64,000 nucleotides of DNA from Microcyclospora pomicola (Eukaryota > Ascomycota > Dothideomycetes > Capnodiales). Positions 9,078 through 20,562 of the stretch are shown in pieces. The notes under the pieces are model-generated. The model ran no database searches. It was not told where the DNA came from and saw only the letters and a program-made list of their open reading frames with translations. The stretch is from assembly GCA_002786065.1 (NCBI GenBank), contig NHNY01000017.1:372001-436000 (forward strand), read 5' to 3'. The position numbers were made by a program, and so were the translations under genes. Each line of letters opens with the position of its first letter. The stretch's first letter is position 1.

Positions 9078-10823
9078 TTACTCACTAAACGGACGTGATG
9101 TCCTTGCTCGCCATCCCACGTTGCTGCCGCCGCTGCCGCCATCGCAAAGAAACTGAAAAGGGGTACACATGCACATGATGAGACAATGATACGTACCGTC
9201 GAAATCAAAGTAATCCAGCACATCCATACCGTCTTGGGAGGCCGGGGGAGCCTGTCTGTTGCTCCTTTCCACCTCGCCACAAGTCGACGAAGGTACCGAG
9301 ATCGTAGCAGGGGTGCTAGACAGGACAGCGCTCGTGGCGTCGTCATCACTAATGGACATGTCGTCGCCAGACGCCGATACGACGTCGGCAGCGAGTTGAC
9401 GTTCCTTTTCAACCTGCTCGCTGATCCAGGTGTAAGACGCCTCCAGAAATGGTCCACCTTCTCGAACATCAACCATGGGAATTGCGTCGCGCAAGAGATT
9501 ACGTAGCTGCTCCTGCGCGCTAGTCACGAGAGTCAGGTAATATTGCATATCCAGCAGGCGATCCTCGCTGCCAAAAGAGGTGTAGAAAATCTCAAGGAGA
9601 GAATTGTCAATCGCAGCAAAAGCCACAAAAAGCAGCGCTTTCTGATGGATGTCGAAGCATAACATGACAGGTCGTAGCTCGATGACAGAGATGTATCGCT
9701 GCGTCATTTCTATCAGAAGACCGGCACACCGATGACTGACAGATACTCGACGGAGTTGTTTCTGTGCCTCAGCACGGCTGAAATCGTGTCCCGAGGTCAT
9801 GATGGCTGGGTTCGGCGGAGCGAGGACATCGACATTGGCCGAGGCGTCGACAGTCTGCTTGATGGTAGTTGACACCGCCTGAAGAGCGTTGGAGAGGCTG
9901 AGGACAAACTCGGTGTCCCGCTTGCAGCGGTCTGCACTCAAAGTGTCACTTGCTGAAGCACGGGCCTGCAGTGTCTTGACGCTGCGTCTGAATTCCTTAC
10001 GTACCACGCGCTTGAGGGTGGCTAGCTCAATTGCACCAGAATCTTCATGCTGTCCCCAAGGCGGACGCACATCTTCATCATCAAGACTGCCATATGCCGG
10101 AGGTAGACCTTGATTCTTCTCCCTTCTCCGCTGCCGATCTTCAGCTTCAATGCGCCTGAGCAACGCCAGGTCTTCCTCGATGGTCCTGTTGAGAATCTGA
10201 TAATGTTCTGCATCTCCCTTGTACATGTTGATTTCGGTCATAGCACGTGCATGATCCGCCTCTTGTGTTTCGATTGTGACTTCCAACTTCTTGACATGGA
10301 TCCTATGCGCTTCTTTCATGTGCATAACATGATTACGCTCTCGTCCGAGCTGACTGCGCACTTTCGCCAGCTGCTCATTGCCGAGTACGGTCTGTAGCAA
10401 GAGGTCCTGCTTGGCTCGAGTCTCTTTGTCGCGCATCGTCTTATCTCTCATAGCTAGCTCTTCTCTCAGCCGCTTGATCTCTTGCTGCGCCTCTGCCAAT
10501 TCATCTTGTGTCGTCTCTGACGCTTTCTCTGGTAGTGCGGTGCGGAAAGTCTCATCTATAGCGCTGATCCTCCCGTTCACAGCACCCATTGGCTTGTACA
10601 GTGCTTCCAAACCGGGAGTATGGTGAGGACTGCGGAGATGCGGAGCATTGCCACGATCGATGTCCTTGCTACCAGTGGAAGGCTTGAAGACGACCCCGCA
10701 AGCGTCTCGAGAAGTGGATGTGGCCTTGGAGTTGTGGGGAGTCCGGGACCGCTTGAACGGCATTGCGGTAGAAGTGAAGCTGTTCTGCTCGACAATGTCG
10801 CTGTGGCTACGTTTAAAAGACAT
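9078..10823 (-). CDS. Coiled-coil protein of unknown function
   Basis: I do not recognise this 581-residue protein. The N-terminal approximately 100 residues are polar with basic KRSR patches (MPFKRSRTP), which may be a nuclear signal. Residues of about 105-235 are strongly heptad-like and charged (DELAEAQQEIKRLREELAMR, LRRIEAEDRQRRREKNQ), so a long coiled coil is likely. The C-terminal half (about 260-500) is more globular, with hydrophobic helices (ELRPVMLCFDIHQKALLFVAF). The end is uncertain: a possible 44-base intron (gtacgt...ttttcag, near 9160-9205) after DYFDFD would replace the last residues with a basic tail ending at 9085. The ATG at 10823 is the first in frame. It is divergent from the helix-hairpin-helix gene with 421 bases between them. 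Confidence 0.7.
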   Translation of the reverse strand: MSFKRSHSDIVEQNSFTSTAMPFKRSRTPHNSKATSTSRDACGVVFKPSTGSKDIDRGNAPHLRSPHHTPGLEALYKPMGAVNGRISAIDETFRTALPEKASETTQDELAEAQQEIKRLREELAMRDKTMRDKETRAKQDLLLQTVLGNEQLAKVRSQLGRERNHVMHMKEAHRIHVKKLEVTIETQEADHARAMTEINMYKGDAEHYQILNRTIEEDLALLRRIEAEDRQRRREKNQGLPPAYGSLDDEDVRPPWGQHEDSGAIELATLKRVVRKEFRRSVKTLQARASASDTLSADRCKRDTEFVLSLSNALQAVSTTIKQTVDASANVDVLAPPNPAIMTSGHDFSRAEAQKQLRRVSVSHRCAGLLIEMTQRYISVIELRPVMLCFDIHQKALLFVAFAAIDNSLLEIFYTSFGSEDRLLDMQYYLTLVTSAQEQLRNLLRDAIPMVDVREGGPFLEASYTWISEQVEKERQLAADVVSASGDDMSISDDDATSAVLSSTPATISVPSSTCGEVERSNRQAPPASQDGMDVLDYFDFDGTYHCLIMCMCTPFQFLCDGGSGGSNVGWRARTSRPFSE

Positions 10824-11244
10824 GGAAAGTTGAGTCTTCCTCGCCGGCGACTAGAAATGCATTCGAGAGCGTCCACGGGTACTACATAGGTAATCAAGCT
10901 GGGAACGGTGGTACAAGTCGAGGCTGGGACCGGTGTATGGTGGGGGCGTGAAGTGCTGTCGGTACGGTACATGTAAGCAGAGCCGCCGGACGAGCAGCAC
11001 GTTAAAGTGACGAAAGCGTTCACTAGAGCTACCCCATCCGTGCGAAACTCTATTGGACCTGTCACATGCGCTTGCGTGAGGTCAAGCTTCAGGAACAAAA
11101 CAGCTAGGCCTATATCTCTATCTGTGACGGCTATGATCACCGGTATACCGATCAACCCAAGTGAAATGCCTGTACATTGATCGGGGAAGACTATCAGTCG
11201 GGGGGACATTACAAGGTATTGAATTCTACCACGATCAACATGTC
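10824..11244. other. Divergent intergenic region
   Basis: These 421 bases separate the start codons of the coiled-coil gene and the helix-hairpin-helix gene and should carry both promoters. I recognise no particular regulatory site. Confidence 0.5.
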
Positions 11245-12260
11245 ATGAACAACATTGGACATCACATTGCTTCACCTGTACCATTACGCAACGATAAACT
11301 ATACCCGGACCTGTACCACCACTTGGAAGTGACCAACATTGCAATGGCACACGAGCAACAACTCCTCGAGCTTCGCAAGCAGTACATGCAAGACGGAAGC
11401 TTCGATCAACCACGCTACGGCTTTGACACGATCTCACAAGAAGTCTTCACGGACCTCCTGTCGCATTACGGCGACGTAGTCCCAGAATCTCTAGCCGCTT
11501 TGGAGACCCAACGTCTCGAAACCATCCCAGCCGCCCTCAAGCAAAGAAGCGACGCGCCCTCTCTCACGAAAGACGAACTGGCCACGCTCATGGACTGGAA
11601 GCTGTACGTCCCGCTCCCCCAATGTCATGACCGATCGATGATGCCCGCTTCTAAGACTCTTCATTTGAAAGCTCCCACGGCAAGTTTCGCCCGATGCTGA
11701 AGTCGCTCATTCAACAGAACCCGGCCGCGCTGGTCGTCGCTACCACCACCCAGGGGTTCGGCGAGTACAAGCCCGCGAGCGCCAGCAGTCTGAAAGCCAG
11801 CACGACGACCTTGACAGCGTTAAAAGGCGTCGGACCTGCGACTGCGTCACTGCTGTTGTCTGTCTACGACCCTGCGAATGTGGTCTTCTTCTCAGACGAG
11901 GTGTTCCGCTGGGCGTGCTATGAAGGCGCCGGGGCAAAGGGGTGGGCACGGCCGATCAAGTACTCGACGAAGGAGTACCTGATGCTGGCGGAGCGTGTGG
12001 AGGAGTTCAGGGCACGCATGGGAGATGCGGTGGGATGCTTGGATGTAGAGAAGGTGGCTTATGTGCTGGGGAAGATGGCGGGCGGAGACAGCAAGGAGGG
12101 TGGCAAAGGCGAGGAGGCTGCAAAGAAGCCGCAGAAGCGCAAAGGCTCAAGGGAGGAGGAGGAACGCGTCCCAGTGATGAAGCGGGGGAAGACTTCATCG
12201 CCTGCTGCTGAGGCAAAGGGTGGACGGGTGGGTCGGAGATCCACGCGGAGCCGAAAGTGA
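11245..12260 (+). CDS. Helix-hairpin-helix protein, DNA-glycosylase-like fold, function unknown
   Basis: Two exons, 11245-11603 and 11672-12260, join in frame (KL-SHGKFRPMLKSL) to give 315 residues. The key feature is LTALKGVGPATASLLLSVYD at about residues 176-195, a helix-hairpin-helix with the GVGP hairpin seen in base-excision glycosylases of the HhH-GPD type, followed by VVFFSDEVFRW. The Asp there is in about the right place for a glycosylase catalytic Asp, but I see no iron-sulfur cluster cysteines and no certain catalytic Lys. The last approximately 65 residues are low-complexity and basic (KKPQKRKGSREEEER, KRGKTSS, RRSTRSRK), suggesting nuclear location and DNA contact. The start is the first in-frame ATG; a later ATG (at MAHEQQLL) is also possible. 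It could be a non-catalytic relative. Confidence 0.75.
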
Positions 12261-12699
12261 TATATGTCACCTCGTAGAAGTGCGATGTACAAGCACATAT
12301 TTCCACACAGCTACCTTCAGATTTGGGCCCATATGGATGCTGTGTCAGGTCTCTGAACTCGCCAATTTCTGGTCGGTCAGGGGTTTACAAGTCACAGTGA
12401 ACGGTACGACACAACAGTAAACCGAAGAGACATTGCAAGCACAACGCGCAGAATGCTTTCATTGAACACGATTATTGCGAAGGGACAGAAGTTAACACTC
12501 GAATTAAGTCTGGTCTTGGCTTGTTTCAAACAAGTCGGGAATATCGAACGTTCGTTTCATGTGCTTCCTTCCACCAAAGAACGATCTCGGCGCATCCAAC
12601 CCACTGTATATATAAGAGAAGACGTCGGCCGCAGTGTCATATGCCAAACCCACAACGGGAAAAATCGAGACATGCAATGCTCAATTCAAGACGCGACAT
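12261..12699. other. Convergent intergenic region
   Basis: These 439 bases lie between the 3' ends of the helix-hairpin-helix gene and the tyrosinase gene. The stretch holds only UTR-like sequence as far as I can see. Confidence 0.55.
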
Positions 12700-14973
12700 C
12701 TACCAAGCGGCTGTTGCCGTTGCGGAGCATGCGCAGACCGTGGTTGTCGACTTGACAATCACAGTCACCGTGGGCTTGGAGACGTAGCTGGTGGGAGCTG
12801 GAGCCGATGATGAGCTCGAGCTTGAACCCCAGACTGCGACTTTGGCTCCACCAGCCTTCTGCTTGGTGACCTGGACATGGGGAATGAACAGGGACCATTG
12901 TGGCAGAGAGTCCTCAGTCAACGGAGTCGAGGTCGATGAGTAGACGGAGACTTCGAAGCCGGGAATGGTGCTGGCATCGATTTCGCTACCGTCCTTTGCG
13001 ACGCGCCAGGTAAGGTGTTGAGTCAGGTACGGAATGCAGTGGTCCTCGCTCATGCTTGTGAGGTTGGAGTATGAAACCATGTTCTGAAGGGTACGAGTGA
13101 GCGGAACGGAACCAGCGGCCAAAAGCTCCATGTTCATCATGTCGCCGCCAGCAAGCACACCCATAGGGCCGATCAGGTTCTTGTCGGTCAACCAAGTGGA
13201 GCAGTCATCAGAGGCGGGAGCACCGTTGAAAATGTAGATGGTGTAAGAGCCGTTGAGTGCGTAACGTGGGGTCTTGATGTTGCACACGTACTCCCAGGTG
13301 CTGCCATTGCTGGTCTTGAAGGGGTGGCCCGTCGAGTTAGAGAATGGACCAGACATATGGGGGATGGCAGGCGAGCCAGTACCAGCGCTAGGGAAGGCAG
13401 AGACAACAGAAGATGCGACCGACTCGACAGCGCCGACAACACTGCTGACGGTGTCTGCAACGTCGCTGGCAGCATCGTAGACCAAGTCATCAACAAGATC
13501 CGGCTCGGGTGCAGCAGTGCGCTTGACAGATCCGGCAGTGGCAGTCGCGCTTGGTCCGTAAAGCTTGGCAACGTAGCTAACGATGGCGCTCTTGCTTCCA
13601 TCACTGTTGGTGAACTCTGGGTAGGTGTACTTGAAGGTGGAAGCCCAGTTCTTGACCATGTTGGTGGTCCAGAACGTGCCGGCGGTATCCTTGTGGAAAG
13701 GAGTCAATGGCGAATCAGCGTTCTGTGTGCTGCCAGATGCAATGGTCCAGGTGTTGTGAGGGGCAGTCTGGGAAGCACCGTAGCTGCTTGGGTTGATGGT
13801 CTGCCAAAGGGCGAAAAGTCTGTCAACGTTGTTGTGGTGAAGCTAGAATATCAGGTCAGCAAACCTCTCATGTTCCATCCTCAAATAAAGATACGCACCC
13901 AGAAGACCGGGTCAAAGGCGGCAAGAGAGAGGTAGGTCATGTGGCCAGCCGACACAGTGCTGCTACCAGAGCCACCAGCAGTGGTGTGGACGGTGTTGTG
14001 AATACCCTCCAAGCTGTTGGAGCAGCTAGTGGAGCTGGAACCGGCATCGTCGTTGGAGAAGTGAAGGTAATCCGAGCAAGTTGACATGAGCTGGTAGACT
14101 TGATCCTGCAAGCTGGAGCGTACGTTGTCGAACGCGTTGATCATTGACTGCTCCTGGCTCGATGCGCTTGTGGCGTCGCTGTTTGGCCAGCGGAGAGTGT
14201 ACTGCCACTGGTTGAATGTGGAGTAGTAGAGGTTGCTCGGGTCGGGGAAGTAATGGCGGTAGAGTGGGTTGGGAATCGTAACACTTCCGCTCGGGCCATT
14301 CACGGTCACCTGCTGGTTTGTGATGGTTGTAGGAATGGTCGGTCCACCGTTGGCAGGCTTTGCAGCCCAGTCCCTGCAAATTGTCGTTAGCACTACTTTC
14401 TTCTCTGCGCGCCTCCGATCGAGCCTACCAGAAAGGAAAGCGCAGAGTGGATTGCGCGGTGATCATGGTGTTTCGTTGCGAACCGGCGGGGTACGAGTTC
14501 GCGATGTCCCATGCAATACCGAGGAACTCCTGCTCGAAAAGGGCCATGTACACACGGTGCCATGCCGGGAAGAGGACGGAATCGTGGGTGCAGTATCCAT
14601 CGGCATCTCCACAAGAGCTGCATTGTCCGACGCCATCCCAGTTCTGGCGAGGCACACCGTGAATGCCGGCAATCTGGTAGTAACCGGTCATGTTGCTCTG
14701 GCTAGCAGCGTGGAACTTCTGCATGGCGAGGATGAAGAGCGCCCATTGATTGGGGCGGGTTGCGAGGGTGTTGATCTCGAGACGAGTGTGGACTTGGTTG
14801 TCGCCGATGCCATTCGCGCCGGTGATCGCGAAAGTACTCGCGCGTTTCTCAAGTTTCTCGTGCGCCTCGGGGCTGAAGGTGATGCCATCGAACGGGCTTG
14901 GGCTTGGGTGAGAGAAGACGGGGCTGGTAAGGAGCGTGGTCGCTGCAAGGAGCGAAGTGATGGAGAACTTCAT
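12700..14973 (-). CDS. Secreted tyrosinase (type-3 copper monooxygenase)
   Basis: Tyrosinase oxidises phenols to o-quinones, a route to melanin-like pigments. Three exons, 14973-14429, 14373-13899 and 13842-12700, give 720 residues. Residues 1-21 form a signal peptide (MKFSITSLLAATTLLTSPVF). Copper site A has His105, His130 and His139; Cys128 in CTHD is in the right place for the Cys-His thioether bond. Copper site B has His307, His311 and the FWLHHNNVDRLFALW block with His342/His343. The domain ends near residue 430. A long C-terminal region follows, rich in Ala/Ser/Thr with Asn-glycosylation sites, and then a beta-rich part. In this family such extensions can shield the copper site until cleaved. 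No polyketide or other pigment genes are next to it. Confidence 0.93.
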
Positions 14974-17900
14974 GATGGGCGCAAGTGGATAAGGAAGAAA
15001 TAAGTCTTGATAGAAAACGAATCTACGCGGGACAAAAGCCGCAAATCAGTTCCGACCTACGCAGGTCATGCAAAGAAGATGAGCGTGTCGAAGAGAACCA
15101 CAGGGAGAAAAGGAAGAAACGACAGTGGTGTGTGGTGGTGGTGGTGAAGGTGTAAGGGAGAGGGAGGATAAATGCAGCACATGGGACATAAACGGGGCGG
15201 ATGTGAGAGGACTCCAAACATCACGCAGACCCCATTTCGGCCTAACGCATCTCCTACTGTACCTACATACTAATGAAGTTCGCTGGCCAGCCCTGTGGCG
15301 CTGACGCTTGCCGTCTCGTATAGATTGCTGACCACCATCGACTCTTTGAAATGGCCCATCACTGTGCTGGTGAGATCCATACCGTCGGCCACTGCAATAT
15401 CAGCGCATTGCCATTCACCAGGTGCCAGTGGCCTGGTAGGCCTCGAGGAGGATTGCGAGGGTGACATTACGATCACCAGCAATCGTCAGGCCGAATTTGG
15501 CGCGTCGACCACGACCAATCCCGTTGTCCATCTCACCGACCATCATCGTTGCGCCGTATACTGTAACACGATGCGAGTGGCCGCGCGGAAACGAGACCAC
15601 AATGCCAGGATTGGATGTGACCTCAGCCACACGTTCGTTACAGTACGGAGAACAGAGCTCTGCTGGATAAGACGACGTTTCTCTTCTGCATGTTGTGTTC
15701 GCGGTGTGAAACTTGCAGGCACAACACGACGCAAGGCCTTCATGGTGGCGGTATCTCTACCACGCATCAGGTAAGGAGCGCTCGGTGTGCGGACCACCGG
15801 CTTCCATCTGTCAGCCCGCCCCTGTGAATCTACTGTAGTCCTGCTAGCACGCCGGTCCCCAAATGGCTCAATCGGCGGACGTTCCACGAGCATACGTAAG
15901 GGTGCGGTGAGCGGCACTCGAGAGCTGTACCCCTGACCTTGCGCGCACGTGGGCGTGTCTCATTTTGTGCTCAAGCAGAGACTAACTTTAGACCGTTGAC
16001 GGCAACAAAATGACCGACGTTCAAGTGCACGAAGCATGGAAGAGCACTGCTGGATCTCTTTGTCTCGAACATATCAAGACATGAGTATAAATCAGGCTTC
16101 TCGTCTTCAGCGAACAAGCAACAACGACATGATCCGATGAACTGGCAGGGAAAATTCTCTGTACGAACCTTCTTGTCGTTAGCCGAGCAGACTGTCACCA
16201 GTCCCATGACCTTCACATGAAATACCGAGCGGTGCATCCGAACTCTGCTGCGCCTAGCGTGGTGCTACGCTGCGCCACTCCTGAATTCTGCAAAGTACAG
16301 ACTCTAGCATTCCAATCACGTTTCGGGTATCATGAAATAAGCATTCTCCTGTTACGAGGCGAACGCCTCCCTGGCTTCATCTGGCCCTCCAAGACTGCAA
16401 TGATCGATTGAGTACCCTCCACGCGTACATCAGGCCTTCGAAAGCGGTAAATTGATCGTGGGGAGGTCCCGAAGTGGTCGATACCGGCCGCCGGGACGGA
16501 TAGCCGTCGACCGTCCGAGACATCCTGCCCCACTAGTTCGGTTTCCCAGCCGCGCTTGGTGGCGTAATGTGGAGTCGACTTTAGGACGAGTTGGGAGAAC
16601 TATTACAGTATTGTGATGGAACAGCCTTCACACTGCGGTGAATCAGGTACCGAGCTGCCACTCGTGGTCATACATCAAGCCTCTGGAAGCGGGCGAATTC
16701 GGTTCTCTGTTAGATCAGCAGTCCAGCAGTGAGGCGTCAGGCCAGACTGTGGTAACACTTTGTACTGCAGAATGCAGCCGCGCGATTCATACCTCGATGC
16801 AAGGACTTGTCATCATACGCCTCCCTGCCTTGTTGACGGGCATGCACATACGAAGTCTGTAGAGGAAATGGGACACGTATTCATGTGAAAACATAGGGCA
16901 TTCTATCGTATCTCCAGTCTCGAACAGCACAACGATGTTAGCCGCGTTTATTATCATTCGTGGCTTGCGCATATCATCGTCCGGCAACAATGGTGAGCAA
17001 CACAATCGCGAACGGTGCTATAGCTCCGATCATACCTGGGACGTGGCTGGAGAACGGCGCATTGAGAGAAACAAGTGGGATAGACCACATCACAATGTTG
17101 TGAGTGTATCTGCTAACGCAGGCTTACAATATACCGTGTATGCCAGATTCGCTCGACATCTTGCCTGACGATCCATGTTGCAAAGCCGGCTCGATGAGAG
17201 CGAAGTACTGTGCTAGGTTCTCTTGATCAACATGCCCGACGGTAATATGGATATGCTCCGAGGCTAGCATTGCGCAGAGAGCACCAAGTGTGAACATGCC
17301 AACGACGTTCATTACGAGTTGCACAGCAATACTGGTGTGCTATGTACGCCATCGACCACCCTCACCATCTATTCCAAATCGCGTTGCTCTGCGTATAGAG
17401 CGTTGTGAGGAAGGAGAACTAGCCATATACCTGGCAATGTAGGATCGCTGTTGACGTCTATATGTCAGCGATCGTCGTAGCCTCCAGTCCATCAGAGTGC
17501 AATTGAGTGCGGATCTCACTAGCTTGGAATACCACATGGAGCGCGTACGTTTGGAGCTGTTGACTCGGGATATAAACGGCCATCTACCGCTTCCTTTCGT
17601 CGTATCACGGTAGTTATGCAGCAGTGATGGCGGGGACAGTCTCCTCTACAAGAGATCTTGCAGGGCGTCAAGGGCAGTAAAGTGCTGATGACCGGCGTGT
17701 CCATCGTGAGCCAGATCTGATAGCACGATCTTGCCTCGGACACCCTGTACTCTCTCACCTCGTCCTGTCATCGCAGGGCCAACGAATTATCAATCCTACA
17801 ATGTTGAGAGCGTGCTTTTACGGGCGACTGCTCCCGAACATCTGTATTCATCCGTGGTTTTGGTGGAGCTCGGGACTGTGATATACGCAGTGAATCGGGG

Positions 17901-18165
17901 AGAACCTGATATATCAGTCTACTGAGATGGGGTCCGACAGGTCTACAATGAACACATATTTCACCGTCTTCCACAGTGTGTGTGGATATCTGTGGAATGC
18001 TCCAAATGATATGTCGAAAGTCACACGGAGTTCGTCGTCGTATGGTGGGGTTACTCAAACGTTATTGCCGACAACCCCTCTACTTGATCAATCAGCTCCA
18101 AGGTGTAGGCAGTCCGGAATACATACACGTCGCAGAGAACCAAGAAGACATCTAAGCATTCGATC
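14974..18165. other. Gene-poor region, possibly with decayed coding sequence
   Basis: These 3.2 kb include the tyrosinase promoter on the left and the dehydrogenase promoter on the right. In between I find no intact gene. Two minus-strand stretches look faintly coding in broken frames: 15.27-15.75 kb (NPGIVVSFPRGHSHRVTVYG, then MDLTSTVMGHFKESMVV in another frame) and 16.8-17.5 kb (membrane-like segments in three frames). I do not recognise either. There are no terminal repeats, integrase or reverse-transcriptase motifs, and base composition is not obviously AT-rich. Confidence 0.5.
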
Positions 18166-19188
18166 ATGCCCTACTCTTTGAAGAACAGAAATGTGTTGAT
18201 CACAGGTGGCGGCAGGTAAATCTCACCGACTACCTAGCTACGCGAACTACAGTGGATAGGATACAGATACCCAGCACTCTACTGACCATGCTTGCTACAG
18301 AGGTCTGGGAGCCGAGATCGCGCGCAAGTTCGCCGCGCAAGGTAGCAATGTTGCCATCAACTACGTGAGCAGCCAAGCGCCTGCAGACGAGCTGGCCAAG
18401 GCACTGCAAGAACAATACCATGTCAAGACCACGGTGATTCAAGGCGATTGCGGAATCTTGCGCGACTGCGACAACTGCGTGGAGAAGACGGTGCAAGCCT
18501 TTGGCGGCATCGACGTGATCATTGGTAACGCTGGCTGGACCAAGTTCACCAAATTCGCAGACCTCGACGCCATGAGCGAGGCGGAATGGGATAAATGCTG
18601 GGTAATCGAACCTGCTTCATCCTTGCAGTATCTACGTCTAGGTGCAGCGGCTGATGGGCTCGATAGGCTGTGAACGTCAAAGGGCAGCACGCGCTCCTCA
18701 AGGCGGCGCTCCCACACTTCAAGGAGAACTCGGAAGGCGGCGTGTTTATCGTCACCTCCTCGATCGCAGGCCACAGTATCGCTGGCAGCAGCATGGCATA
18801 CTCCGTCACGAAAGCCGCACAACTTCACTTGATCAAGTGCCTGGCACAGACTCAGGGCCCGAAGGTTCGCGTCAACGCGGTTCTACCGGGACTTCTCCTC
18901 ACCGACTGGGGTAACCTGTATGGCGAGCAACGGCTCAATGAGTTGAAAACCGCTGCTGTTCTGAAGCAGGAGGTAAGACGGCAGAGACTGCAACGTGCTG
19001 AGTGCTATGGACTGATCAAATCATGAAGACCAACCTCGAAGACTGCGCGCAAGCCTTCGTCGACCTTGCACAGAACACTTCTATCACTGGTCATCACTTG
19101 ACCGTCGGTATGCTAAGCTGTTTCTTCGCATGGAAAAGCATATAGCTGACATCAAGCAGATTCGGGACTGAATGTAGGGCATATGTAG
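18166..19188 (+). CDS. Short-chain dehydrogenase/reductase
   Basis: This is a classical NAD(P)-dependent SDR; the substrate is unknown. I assembled five exons: 18166-18215, 18301-18601, 18667-18972, 19029-19107 and 19160-19188, giving 254 residues, the usual length. The cofactor motif TGGGRGLG (residues 13-20) spans the first splice. NAG at residues 93-95, Ser149, Tyr162 and Lys166 (AYSVTK) complete the catalytic tetrad. VRVNAVLPGLLLTDW marks the substrate-loop region, and the C-terminus ITGHHLTVDSGLNVGHM matches the family's conserved end. Four introns in about 1 kb mean that no single open frame shows the whole protein. No pathway partner lies nearby, so the reaction cannot be guessed. Confidence 0.9.
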
Positions 19189-20562
19189 CTGTGGCGTGTG
19201 TAGCTGTCGACAAGACGCTTCTTGCAACCTGAATGTGCCGTCCCGAAGAAACCTCTCGTCCCTCTATACGTCACAAGAATCGGATGAAAGTGCTGGAGGA
19301 TCAAAGTCGTTCGCACAGTCTTCCCGCTGCTTCGTCGGCCATCATAGTTCTCGCGTCTGAAGTGGTGGTAAACCTGGCACGTCAGCGTTGATCAAGCACC
19401 GGTTTCTTCCGCGAGCTTGAGCACCATTAGACACGACCTCGATGGCCTACATCTCAGGCAGAAGGACAACAGAAGCTCGAGCAATTGCTGGTCTACTTGA
19501 GCGCTGAGGGTGTCTTGGCTCAGAGTGCTTGAATCTTCGATCGAGCATAGTAGATCCAGCGACTCTGGCATAGCTCTGTTGGGATCCGTCGTGTCCAGAA
19601 TACGGAGATTACAGGACCGTGTGTTTGAAGCGGATAAGGTAAGCAGGAACTTCGACCTGCCATGTCATCATCCGCACGATCCGTGACGAGAGCAGTACTG
19701 CAGGCCCGTTGTGATTTTCCATGGCTAGGAAGAAGACTTCGACATAAGAGGATCCTCCGTATAGGCCTGGTCTGGCCGGCTTGGTGGCAGAACAACATGC
19801 TCCTGTTCATGGTTCCCGGCAGTGAGTTCATCATTCATCCAAGATTCGAGACCTGATTGGGCGTTGCAACAGATACTATCTGGCGGTACCTGCATCCGCT
19901 CTGCATCGTACAGGCGCTAGTAGTAGTCAGGGACAGCCGTCGCCTCGGGCCAGATGCAATAGCAGAGTCTTGCTTGCTGCAGAGCCGGAAGATGCTGCAT
20001 CGAGATTCGTATTGATAAGCATACTATGCCGCTGATCACGGCAGTTCCTGTCATTTGGTATGCGGTGCGTGAGTGATGCTGTTTGGGAGTGGTGATCGGC
20101 GGGTTCGACGTTGTAGGCTTGTAGCTGTTAGCTCCCACAGAAATCGCGATGGCTGCGGAAGTGGCTTGGCCTAGCGCGCTCATCGCCCTACTCACCTCCG
20201 CCAGTCTCTCTCCTGGTTTGCCGGCCTTGACTGATCCCTCCGTCTTCCATATCACCACCGCCCTTCAGTTCAGCCTTCACCTCGTCGTGGGCAGCCATTC
20301 CTTCTCGCCATGCAGTGACACGTTCACGCCGACACTCATTTCGTCACTCACCACAGTCGCTCTTTGCACATACTGCCTACCACTCCTTACCCGCCCCGCC
20401 TGACCTCTCCGACGCGCCGACCTCGATAGCACCTCTCTTAAGACGCACGCCCGCAGACCTCATCTTCCCTCATCGCGACATAAAAACGGTGCAGACGCAG
20501 CCAGCCACTGCTGTCGACTCCTTTGGTCGTTGCATCGCCTTGTCGCGAGTGACTCGTCGACC
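19189..20562. other. Intergenic region
   Basis: About 1.37 kb lie between the dehydrogenase and the SKG6-like gene, both rightward. The last few hundred bases are C- and CT-rich (for example 20360-20480), as is common for fungal 5' UTRs. Short open frames such as 19917-20258 (minus) show no recognisable domain. Confidence 0.5.

Noticed and set aside
16410-16740. Weak direct repeat (acatcaggcct / acatcaagcct neighbourhoods)
   Set aside because: Similarity covers only about 25 bases with mismatches and does not extend; likely chance.
14974-18165. Transposable element in the gene-poor stretch
   Set aside because: No terminal inverted or direct repeats, target duplications, transposase, integrase or reverse-transcriptase motifs are visible.
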